NCBI RefSeq assembly: GCF_959608125.1
Contig: NZ_CAUHPG010000004.1
Span: forward strand, 34,799-98,798
From: an uncultured Slackia sp.
GTDB lineage: Bacteria; Actinomycetota; Coriobacteriia; Coriobacteriales; Eggerthellaceae
Reading direction: 5' to 3'
DNA: 64,000 bases
Each line of letters begins with the position of its first letter. The first letter of the stretch is position 1. Made by a program: the position numbers and the translations under genes. The notes beneath the pieces were generated by a model. It saw only the letters and a program-made list of their open reading frames with translations. It searched no databases and had not been told where the DNA came from. This document shows positions 43,831 through 50,509 of this stretch, piece by piece.

Positions 43831-44914
43831 GAAGGACGAGAAGAGGGGCACCTGGCTCGTCAAGCTCCACTACACGAACCATGACGGAGAGACCGTCGAC
43901 TCGACGAAGCGAGGCTTCAAGACCAAGGGCGAGGCCCTGGCATGGGAGAGGGACTTTCTGGCCAATGAAGCGCGGTCCACGAGCATGACCTTCGAGCAGT
44001 TCGTCGGGGTCTACGCGGAAGACGTTCGTCCGAGGCTGAGGGAGACCACATGGCGCAGCAAGGAGTACATGATCAATGAGAAGCTCATCCCGTTCTTCGG
44101 CGAGATGAGGGTCGTCGACATCACATCGAAAGAGATCATGGACTGGCAGAACAGCCTGCTGAAGGCAAAGGACGAGAACGGGAAGAAGCTCTCGGAGACC
44201 TACATCAGAACGGTGGAGAACCAGCTCTCCGCAATCCTCAACCACGCCGTACGGCATTACGGACTTCCCGCAAACCCCCTTCAGAAAGCCGGAAGGGTCG
44301 GTGAGAAGCAGGGAAAGGAGATGAGGTTCTGGACGACGGACGAGTACCTGAGGTTCTCCGAGAAGGTCATCGACCGGCCCGAGATGTTCTATGCCTACGA
44401 GATCCTCTACTGGTGTGGCCTGAGGGAGGGCGAGCTGCTGGCCCTGACCGCCAAGGACATCGACATTGAGAACAGGACCATCAGCGTGACGAAGTCCTAC
44501 TCCCGCCTTGACGGAAGGGACATCATCGGCCCTCCGAAGACCAAGAAGTCCGAGCGAGTGATCGCCCTGCCCCGCTTCCTCGCGCAGGAACTCCAGGAGT
44601 ACATGGAGATGGAATGCGACATCAAGGAAGACGACCGCCTCTTCCCCTTCACGAAGTACGCGCTCAGCAACACGCTGAAAACCGCTGCGAAGCTTGCCGG
44701 TGTGAAAGAGATAAGGGTCCATGACCTGAGGCACAGCCATGTCTCGCTTCTGATCAACCTGGGCTTCACCGCGGTCGCGATCGCCGACAGGATGGGCCAC
44801 GAGAGCGTGCACATCACCTATCGCTACGCCCACCTTTTCCCGAACCAGCAGAGGAACATGGCAGACGTGCTTGACGCGCTCATGAATGCGAGGAGTGAGA
44901 ACCATGAGCGTTAA
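43820..44914 (+). CDS. int: Tyrosine recombinase (ICE integrase)
   Basis: 364 residues. An N-terminal arm-binding domain (about 1-50), a core-binding SAM-like domain (60-160: MTFEQFVGVYAEDVRP) and a catalytic domain. Catalytic residues: Arg in WCGLREGELLAL (about 200), His and Arg in HDLRHSHVS (about 300), His in MGHESV and Tyr in TYRYAHLF. It integrates and excises the element at guaA. Position next to guaA is usual for this kind of island. Confidence 0.93.
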   Translation: MSVRKDEKRGTWLVKLHYTNHDGETVDSTKRGFKTKGEALAWERDFLANEARSTSMTFEQFVGVYAEDVRPRLRETTWRSKEYMINEKLIPFFGEMRVVDITSKEIMDWQNSLLKAKDENGKKLSETYIRTVENQLSAILNHAVRHYGLPANPLQKAGRVGEKQGKEMRFWTTDEYLRFSEKVIDRPEMFYAYEILYWCGLREGELLALTAKDIDIENRTISVTKSYSRLDGRDIIGPPKTKKSERVIALPRFLAQELQEYMEMECDIKEDDRLFPFTKYALSNTLKTAAKLAGVKEIRVHDLRHSHVSLLINLGFTAVAIADRMGHESVHITYRYAHLFPNQQRNMADVLDALMNARSENHER

Positions 44915-45422
44915 GAGTCTGGACAGAGAGGGGCGATGGAGGGACATCACCATCGGCTTCAGGGTCTCGGAAGAGGAGAACGAAAGAATCAACCAGCTCG
45001 CAGCCCTTAGCGGCATGACGAAGCAGGCCTTCATCATCGACCGGCTCGAGGGAAACGAGATAACCGTGCTTGCCACGACCAGGGTGCAGAAGGCCCTAGC
45101 GTTCCAGGCCAAGAGGATCGCTGACGAGCTTGCAAGGGTCGCTGCGGGCTCCCCGGTCAACGCAAGGCTCATGGACGTCTCAGGTGCCATCCTCGACGTC
45201 CTCAGGCAAATGAACGACCAGGGCATGGCCATCGATACCCTTGCCGACGGGCTGACCATTGAGGATATGGAGCTATCGGATCTGCGCAGGACCATGACGC
45301 CTGATATGAGGCAGATTCCTCTGACGCCCGAGAAAGTGGAGCCCGTCGCCGACGCAGAGAAGAGAAAACCCGAAAGACGCAGGAGAAGTACGAAGGGAAT
45401 GTTCAAAAAGGACAAGAGATGA
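44904..45422 (+). CDS. Ribbon-helix-helix / MobC-like mobilisation protein
   Basis: 172 residues. Residues 12-45 (DITIGFRVSEEENERINQLA, SGMTKQAFIIDRL) match the RHH-like start of relaxosome accessory proteins of the MobC type. The C-terminus is strongly basic (KRKPERRRRSTKG). Its ATG overlaps the integrase stop and it overlaps the next gene by 4 nt. Probably helps form the relaxosome at oriT; a plain regulator is the alternative. The relaxase itself is not in the window. Confidence 0.6.
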   Translation: MSVKSLDREGRWRDITIGFRVSEEENERINQLAALSGMTKQAFIIDRLEGNEITVLATTRVQKALAFQAKRIADELARVAAGSPVNARLMDVSGAILDVLRQMNDQGMAIDTLADGLTIEDMELSDLRRTMTPDMRQIPLTPEKVEPVADAEKRKPERRRRSTKGMFKKDKR

Positions 45423-46573
45423 TTCCTCGAAAGCTCACGGGAAACGCATCCGTGGACGCCATCGCCACGATGGCCATAAGCGGCAACGTCATCCCCGCGA
45501 CCTGGTACAAGACAATTACTACCGCCTCTGGCAAGGCCGACCTGGCAGCCATCAACATCCTCTCGGACGTCCTCTACTGGTACCGCCCGAGCGAGATCCG
45601 CGACGAATCCACGGGCGACGTCATCGCCTACAGGAAGAGGTTCTCGGCAGACCTGCTGCAGCGAAGCTACGACCAGATCGCAGAGCATTTCGGTCTCAGC
45701 AAGCGGCAGGCGAAGGACGCAGTGGTACGCCTTGAGGAGCTGGGCGCCATCAGGCGCGTGTTCCGCAACGTCGACTATGGCGCCGGCACCATGGGCAATG
45801 TCATGTTCATCGCCATCGAGCCTGCGCGCATCTTCGAGCTCACCTATCCCGAGCAATCAGACGGCTTGGACCCTATGGCGGAAAAACGCCATAGGTATGA
45901 CGGAAGCGACGTCGAACCCGGTACCCCTATGTCGGAATTTCGTCATAGGTGTGGCGAAATTCCGACAGACATATACAAAGACTACTCAGAGACTACTAGG
46001 AGATCATCTTCTGACCATCCAACCAACCAGCCAGAAAACCTCTCTTGCGACAAGGGGGATGGAGGGTTGGCGGAGACGAGCGAGAGCTTCGAGAGGGCCT
46101 GGGAGAAGGTCCCCAGCTCCAAAGCATCCCAATGCGCGAAGGAGAAGGCCTGGAGGGTCTGGCAGGAATCGCTTCTGGGCGACGATGTAGACGAGGACTT
46201 CCTCGCAGGCAGCTACAGGCGCTACGTCATCCAGCAGGAGCAGGCCGGCACGGAGGCCCGGTTCATCGCGACGCTGTCGACCTGGCTGAAGCCCAACAGG
46301 CCCATCACCGGACTCAGCCTCGATACGGCGCTCGAAAACCGCCGCAGGCAACGGACGCGCGCAGAGCGGCAGGCTGCCGAGCGAAGAGCTGAAGAGCGGC
46401 GCCGCATGGAGGAGGAAAGGATCCAGGCCCTCGAGATCGCGTGGCGCGACTCGGATCCCGAGGCCCAGCGACTGTGGTCCCTGGCCTGGGATTATGGCGC
46501 CGGATTCGACCGAATGGGAGACGCCATGGGCAAATACAGGGCCTACCGTGACGAGAAGTTCAAGCCCGGCTAG
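45419..46573 (+). CDS. Replication initiator-like protein
   Basis: 384 residues. The first 145 resemble a winged-helix replication initiator (AINILSDVLYWYRP, YDQIAEHFGLSKRQAKDAVVRLEELGAIRR). A linker at about 150-215 contains DNA repeats and is poor in structure; the C-terminus (about 220-384) is helical with a basic ERRAEERRRMEEERIQ coiled coil. Overlaps the previous stop by 4 nt. An initiator acting on an origin inside its own gene would let the excised circle replicate. The family cannot be named with certainty. Confidence 0.6.
   Translation: MIPRKLTGNASVDAIATMAISGNVIPATWYKTITTASGKADLAAINILSDVLYWYRPSEIRDESTGDVIAYRKRFSADLLQRSYDQIAEHFGLSKRQAKDAVVRLEELGAIRRVFRNVDYGAGTMGNVMFIAIEPARIFELTYPEQSDGLDPMAEKRHRYDGSDVEPGTPMSEFRHRCGEIPTDIYKDYSETTRRSSSDHPTNQPENLSCDKGDGGLAETSESFERAWEKVPSSKASQCAKEKAWRVWQESLLGDDVDEDFLAGSYRRYVIQQEQAGTEARFIATLSTWLKPNRPITGLSLDTALENRRRQRTRAERQAAERRAEERRRMEEERIQALEIAWRDSDPEAQRLWSLAWDYGAGFDRMGDAMGKYRAYRDEKFKPG
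45872..45966. repeat. Iteron-like inverted repeats inside the replication gene (candidate oriV)
   Basis: CCTATGGCG-N6-CGCCATAGG (45872-45895) and CCTATGTCG-N6-CGTCATAGG (45926-45949), start to start 54 bp, are followed by a 12-bp perfect inverted repeat GTCGGAATTTCG / CGAAATTCCGAC (45931-45942, 45955-45966). They fall in the linker between the two protein domains, where RepA_N-type initiators keep their origins. Confidence 0.7.
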
Positions 46574-46923
46574 GGGCGCGCCGGGGCAATTTTCCCCGGC
46601 AAGGAGCCCCCCAAGGCATCCGGCTCTTTGAAAAAACACCGTCCCATCTGGCGCTTCTTGGAACCGCTGTCCCATAGAGTGGATACCCGGACATGCGGTT
46701 TTCTATAGAGTTCATGCTTGTATTACTGTGCACAGGCGCGGGTTCAGCCAAGAGGCTGCCCGAAGCGATGCGCCCGCCTGATCCGAAACCTCGTGACGGG
46801 TTTCCGTCATCGCATGACGGATTTCGCCACAGACATGAAGCGCACCGTTACTCTTCCCAGCATCACCGGGCCTGTATGGGCCGCGGCTACGGCAACTCGC
46901 AGCCGTGAGTGATGGAGGAAGCG
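46574..46923. other. Gap after the replication gene with second repeat cluster
   Basis: 350 bp, no supported gene. Just after the stop a GCCGGGG/CCCCGGC hairpin (46580-46601) with AATTTT in the loop; a CTGTGCACAG palindrome (about 46729-46738); and at 46793-46830 two more copies of the replication-gene repeat. A role as origin of replication or transfer, or as promoter for the HTH gene, is possible. Confidence 0.45.
46793..46830. repeat. Second cluster of iteron-like repeats
   Basis: GTGACGGGTTTCCGTCAT (46793-46810) and ATGACGGATTTCGCCAC (46814-46830) match the consensus RTGNCGG-TTTCGYCA of the sites within the replication gene. CCGTCAT-CGC-ATGACGG is also a perfect palindrome. Confidence 0.65.
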
Positions 46924-47193
46924 ATGGAACACCTAGACCCGATAACCAGGCAGTACCTGGGGGTGATCAACAGCTACAAGGACCGAAGCGGCATGTCGAC
47001 GACCGAGCTCGCAAGGCGCCTTGGGCTGAGCGACTCGAACGTCGGGAAGAAACTGCGCGGAGAGGTGGCCATGTCGGCAACCGAGCTGGTGCAGATCACC
47101 TGGCTGTTCAAGATCGAATTCACCGAGTACTTCCTCGTGGGCCTTGGCGATCTACCGGAATCCACGCGACCTCAAAGGAAAGAGAAACGCTGA
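46924..47193 (+). CDS. Small HTH regulator preceding the transfer operon
   Basis: 89 residues. A Cro/C1-type helix-turn-helix occupies the middle (GMSTTELARRLGLSDSNVGKKLRGEV). I chose the ATG at 46924 with GGAGG 5 nt upstream; in-frame GTG/ATG at 46909/46912 overlap the ribosome site. A perfect 23-bp palindrome begins 2 bp after its stop and ends before the first transfer gene, so I infer that this protein or a relative binds it. Confidence 0.75.
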   Translation: MEHLDPITRQYLGVINSYKDRSGMSTTELARRLGLSDSNVGKKLRGEVAMSATELVQITWLFKIEFTEYFLVGLGDLPESTRPQRKEKR

Positions 47194-47194
47194 C

Positions 47195-47217
47195 GACTGG
47201 GACAAATTGTCCCAGTC
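47195..47217. promoter_or_regulatory. Palindrome P1, likely operator of the transfer operon
   Basis: An 11-1-11 perfect palindrome with core TGGGACAAATTGTCCCA lies between the HTH gene and the first transfer gene, 16 bp before its ATG. Two close copies occur inside the operon (51094-51114, 53538-53554). Confidence 0.75.
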
Positions 47218-47233
47218 CATCTAGGGAGGAATC

Positions 47234-47824
47234 ATGCCAAGCGACTTCGGAGACGAATCCGGCGAGAAGCTGTTCGACTGGATGCTCCGCCTGGGCCAGG
47301 AGGCCGGGCAGGCCGCCATGACCCACAGCGCAGCGAGGGTCTCCATGGCCTTCAGGAACGCCGTCGGCGAGATCGGAAACGAGCAATCGGCAATCACCGC
47401 AGGCGTCGAGCAGGCAAGCGAGGCGCCCGAGTGGGCGAAGCTGAACCTGCATGAGTTCAAAGACCTTCCCGAGTTCGACACCATCAAGGAGATCATCGAC
47501 TCGAAGCTTGAACGCGAGGCGCTCCAGCACGAATTCTTCGACGAGGGCGAGAAGTCGTACCTCATCTTCAGGGTGGACGACGCGCCCGAGGTCGCCAGAT
47601 GCTTCGACGAGCTGGCAACGGAGACCACGAGGGCCTGCAAGAAGGCCGAGCAGCAGCTCTCCAAGGAAAAGGGCCGAGCAGCGGCCAGGGACGGCGAAAC
47701 GCTTGGCGACCCCGACAAGGAGCCGCTCCAGGACCGAGTCGAGGCCTTCAGGAAATCGGCAGAGCTCGCGGAACGCGCCCATGGCCGCAGCCGCGAGGTC
47801 ATCGACCAAGCGAGGGGACGTTGA
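47234..47824 (+). CDS. PcfB/DUF3801-like conjugation protein
   Basis: 196 residues, soluble and charged. Position directly before the VirD4 gene and the pattern (N-terminal MLRLGQEAGQAAMTHSAARVSM, central YLIFRVDDAPEVARCFDEL, helical end) fit the PcfB/DUF3801 proteins that accompany coupling proteins in Gram-positive elements. GGGAGG lies 5 nt before the ATG. Role in the relaxosome is inferred from this family. Confidence 0.55.
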   Translation: MPSDFGDESGEKLFDWMLRLGQEAGQAAMTHSAARVSMAFRNAVGEIGNEQSAITAGVEQASEAPEWAKLNLHEFKDLPEFDTIKEIIDSKLEREALQHEFFDEGEKSYLIFRVDDAPEVARCFDELATETTRACKKAEQQLSKEKGRAAARDGETLGDPDKEPLQDRVEAFRKSAELAERAHGRSREVIDQARGR

Positions 47825-49665
47825 CGCCCTTCGACAAACATACCGTGGCGATAGTCGCCCTCATCTCAGCCTGCGCAGCCCTCGCAGGCTTCCTCTTCGT
47901 GGGGAGCCTCCTCGACCTTCCGGGAGGCTCCCTTGATCCCATGGAGGCGTTGCTGCAGCTGCCCGCTTGGCTAGCGGGCGGAGGGATCATGCACGCGAAC
48001 GCTCTCGCACCGCTGGCGGGAATGCTGGCAGCATGCGCCATCTGGGGCATCTGGGTGCACCAGGCTCTCCGAGGGGGGACCTTCCGGCTCGGCGAGGAGC
48101 ACGGCTCCTCCCGTTGGGGCAGCATCGAAGAGGGCAAAGCATTCATGAACCAGGACGAGCCGGACCTGAACATCCCGCTGACAAGCTCCATCGGAATCCC
48201 CGTCTCCAGGTCCGACTTCAACCTGGAAACGGACCGCAACCGCAACATCTGCGTCGTCGGAACACCCGGAACGGGCAAGACCAGGAGCCACGTGCTTCCG
48301 CTGCTGATGCAGATGAACGCCAGCTACCTGGTAACCGACCCGAAGGGAACGCTCATAGAATCCACAGGGTGGATGTTCGAGGCCGCAGGCTACAGGATCC
48401 GCAACTTCGACCTCGTCAGGATGGAGACCTCGAGCCATTACAACCCCCTGGCATACGTGCGCACCGACGTGGACGTGCTGGCCATCGTGGAGTGCCTCAT
48501 CACCAACACCACCGGAGACGCCGAGCACACGGGAGACCCGTTCTGGGAGAACGCGGAGCGTCTCCTCTACACGGCGCTCATCGCGTACCTGATCCACCAC
48601 TGCCCGCCCGAGGACAGGAACCTCCCGGGTATGCTCACCCTGCTGTCGCTGGCTGAGGCCCGCGAGGGAAACGAATCCTACATGAGTCCCCTCGACCTGC
48701 TGTTCCACGAGCTTGAGACGGGCAAGCGCCTAGTCGCCGCAGGCGACGAGAGGCCCTTCGACGAGAACTCGCGGGCGTTCACCAACGGGAGCTCCACCGT
48801 GCGCTGGGAGCAGGTCCGAGAGCCCGCTGACCCTTCCAAGGACTTCGCCCTCAACGCATACAAGCGCTTCAAGACCGCCGCCGGGGAGACCCTCAAATCG
48901 ATCATCATCAGCTGCAACACCCGGTGCCTGCCCATGATGGCCGACAACGTGCAGAACCTCCTGGCAGACGACGAGCTCCACCTGGACAAGATGGGCGACG
49001 CAGGGCAGAGGACCGTCGTCTTCGCATCGATGCCAGACACGCGCGGAACCTTCAACTTCCTGTTCGCCATGCTCATGTGGCAGGCCGTGAACGAGCTCTG
49101 CGACGCGGCGATCATCGACCACGGCGGCAAGCTCCCCACCCCGGTCCACCTGGTGTTCGACGAGTTCGCCAACATCGGCAAGCTGCCCGACATCGACCGC
49201 TTCATCGCCGTCATCCGAAGCAGGAACGTCTCCATGTCCATGATCCTGCAGTCGTTCGAGCAGCTGAAGGGAACCTACGGCGAGGAGAAGGCCCTGTCCA
49301 TCAGGGCCTGCTGCGACACGACGCTCTTCCTGGGGTCGACGCTCTACGGCACCAACGAGGAGATCTCCAAGATGCTAGGAAACCAGACCATCGTCTCCTT
49401 CACCCTCAACGACACCGAGGGCGCCAACAAGTCGACCACCGTGAACAGGACCATATTCGAGCGACCGCTGATGCTACCCGACGAGGTGGGCCGCCTGTCA
49501 AGGCGGAAGGCCCTGCTGCTCATAGCGGGCACCTACCCGTTCAAGGACGACAAGTACGACGCGGCGCAGCATCCTCGGTGGGATGAGGTCGAGCCAGGGC
49601 ACAAGGGGGCCAAGCACAGCACGCCCTTCGACTTCGGAGCGTATGCAAACAGGATGAGGGGGTGA
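47821..49665 (+). CDS. VirD4/TraG-type conjugal coupling ATPase
   Basis: 614 residues. Two membrane helices at the N-terminus (about 7-30 and 50-80), then Walker A VVGTPGTGKTRSH (about 146), Walker B VHLVFDEFANI (about 445) and the TraG motif SMILQSFEQLKGTYG. It brings the relaxase-DNA complex to the channel. The likely start is a TTG at 47821 overlapping the preceding stop as TTGA, with AGGGG 3 nt upstream; no ATG is near. Upstream translation probably couples it. Confidence 0.92.
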   Translation: MTPFDKHTVAIVALISACAALAGFLFVGSLLDLPGGSLDPMEALLQLPAWLAGGGIMHANALAPLAGMLAACAIWGIWVHQALRGGTFRLGEEHGSSRWGSIEEGKAFMNQDEPDLNIPLTSSIGIPVSRSDFNLETDRNRNICVVGTPGTGKTRSHVLPLLMQMNASYLVTDPKGTLIESTGWMFEAAGYRIRNFDLVRMETSSHYNPLAYVRTDVDVLAIVECLITNTTGDAEHTGDPFWENAERLLYTALIAYLIHHCPPEDRNLPGMLTLLSLAEAREGNESYMSPLDLLFHELETGKRLVAAGDERPFDENSRAFTNGSSTVRWEQVREPADPSKDFALNAYKRFKTAAGETLKSIIISCNTRCLPMMADNVQNLLADDELHLDKMGDAGQRTVVFASMPDTRGTFNFLFAMLMWQAVNELCDAAIIDHGGKLPTPVHLVFDEFANIGKLPDIDRFIAVIRSRNVSMSMILQSFEQLKGTYGEEKALSIRACCDTTLFLGSTLYGTNEEISKMLGNQTIVSFTLNDTEGANKSTTVNRTIFERPLMLPDEVGRLSRRKALLLIAGTYPFKDDKYDAAQHPRWDEVEPGHKGAKHSTPFDFGAYANRMRG

Positions 49666-49709
49666 TCTCTGAGCAAGGAAACGGCAGCGGCAATGCCTCT
49701 GGCAACAAG

Positions 49710-49763
49710 GCCGGGTCGAGCTTCCACCCTCGGCGCGGCTGCCGCCGCCTAGACGCAAAGGAG
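49710..49763 (+). ncRNA. Leader motif copy 1 (CUUCCAC-loop hairpin + AGACGCAAAGGAG)
   Basis: A hairpin GCCGGGTCGAG / CTCGGCGCGGC (one mismatch, one wobble) with loop CTTCCACC is followed 11 nt later by AGACGCAAAGGAG. Its GGAG is then folded into a second hairpin GGAGCGC-TCGC-GCGCTCC (49761-49778), so it cannot serve as a ribosome site. No gene starts here. Confidence 0.55.
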
Positions 49764-49804
49764 CGCTCGCGCGCTCCGCACTGCAATCTTATCACGCAAC
49801 ACAA

Positions 49805-49844
49805 GGCGCCCCTTCCACCCTCGGCGCCAAAGACGCAAAGGAGG
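49805..49844 (+). ncRNA. Leader motif copy 2, upstream of the pilin-like gene
   Basis: GGCGCC / GGCGCC stem with loop CCTTCCACCCTC, then AGACGCAAAGGAGG, whose GGAGG is the Shine-Dalgarno 7 nt before the ATG at 49852. The CUUCC in the loop can pair with GGAGG (one wobble), so the loop might cover the ribosome site. Confidence 0.6.
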
Positions 49845-49851
49845 CATTCAC

Positions 49852-50070
49852 ATGCTTGCAAAGATCATCACCCTCGTCACAGGCTGCGTGACGTTCCTGG
49901 GCGGATTCCTCGTTGTCTGGGGAGCGGTGCAGCTCGGCAGGTCCATCGGAAACCGCGGAGGCGGTGGCGAGGGCATGGAGGCTGGCATCGCGACGATCGC
50001 CGGCGGCGCGATCATCATCGCCGCCGCGGTCTACTTCGGCCAGCTCGACACCTCATGGATGCCGGCTTAG
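49852..50070 (+). CDS. Maff2/VirB2-like pilin protein
   Basis: 72 residues with two hydrophobic helices (IITLVTGCVTFLGGFLVVWG and ATIAGGAIIIAAAVYFG) around a glycine-rich loop. Size, topology and place between VirD4 and PrgI fit the Maff2 family of small channel proteins, regarded as VirB2-like. Preceded by the hairpin leader motif, so its translation may be regulated separately from the operon. Confidence 0.75.
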   Translation: MLAKIITLVTGCVTFLGGFLVVWGAVQLGRSIGNRGGGGEGMEAGIATIAGGAIIIAAAVYFGQLDTSWMPA

Positions 50071-50080
50071 GAGGCCCCGG

Positions 50081-50509
50081 TTGATCGACGACAAGCTCCA
50101 CATCCCGATCCAGAAGGACATCGGGGAGTATGAGCAGAAGCTCTTCGGGGACATGTCCATCAGGACCTGCGTCTGCCTTGCGGGAGGATTCGCGACCGCT
50201 GTCCTCGTCGCCCTGGCCTCGTGGCTCTGGCTCGCCATAGACCCCTCTGACATGACGTTCCCCATCATGCTCGCAACGCTGCCCTTCTGGCTCGCCGGCT
50301 TCTGGAAGCCCCACGGCATGCCCTTCGAGAGGTTTTTGCCGCTGGTCGCCAGGCACCACATGGCCAAGCGCCACTACGAATTCACGCCCAGCCACCGCAG
50401 CGGCGCGGACATGCCGCTGGCCCTGGAACCGAAGAAGCTGACCCGCAAGGAAAGAAAGAGAACCTACCGAAAGGGGGCGGAGCTCTATGAGCCTGCTGAA
50501 GAAGCGTAG
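50081..50509 (+). CDS. PrgI/VirB3-like conjugation protein
   Basis: 142 residues. IPIQKDIGEYEQKLFGDMS followed by two membrane helices and a basic tail is the PrgI pattern; PrgI is the Gram-positive counterpart of VirB3. The start is a TTG at 50081 with GGAGG 6 nt upstream, 10 bp after the pilin gene. It overlaps the VirB4 gene by 23 nt, typical for PrgI-VirB4 pairs. Confidence 0.8.
   Translation: MIDDKLHIPIQKDIGEYEQKLFGDMSIRTCVCLAGGFATAVLVALASWLWLAIDPSDMTFPIMLATLPFWLAGFWKPHGMPFERFLPLVARHHMAKRHYEFTPSHRSGADMPLALEPKKLTRKERKRTYRKGAELYEPAEEA

Noticed and set aside
46580..46601. Hairpin GCCGGGG/CCCCGGC after the replication gene as a fourth copy of the TGGGACAA palindrome or a terminator
   Set aside because: The arms do not match TGGGACAA, and no T run follows the stem; the T residues are in the loop.
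46718..46912. A 64-codon open frame on the plus strand in the gap after the replication gene
   Set aside because: No ribosome site, and its apparent similarity to the replication protein comes from the shared DNA repeats.
49751..49844. ACGCAAAG in the leader motif resembles part of GEMM-I c-di-GMP riboswitches
   Set aside because: The GNRA tetraloop, the AGGGCAAACC strand and the second helix of that class are missing, so only a short string matches.
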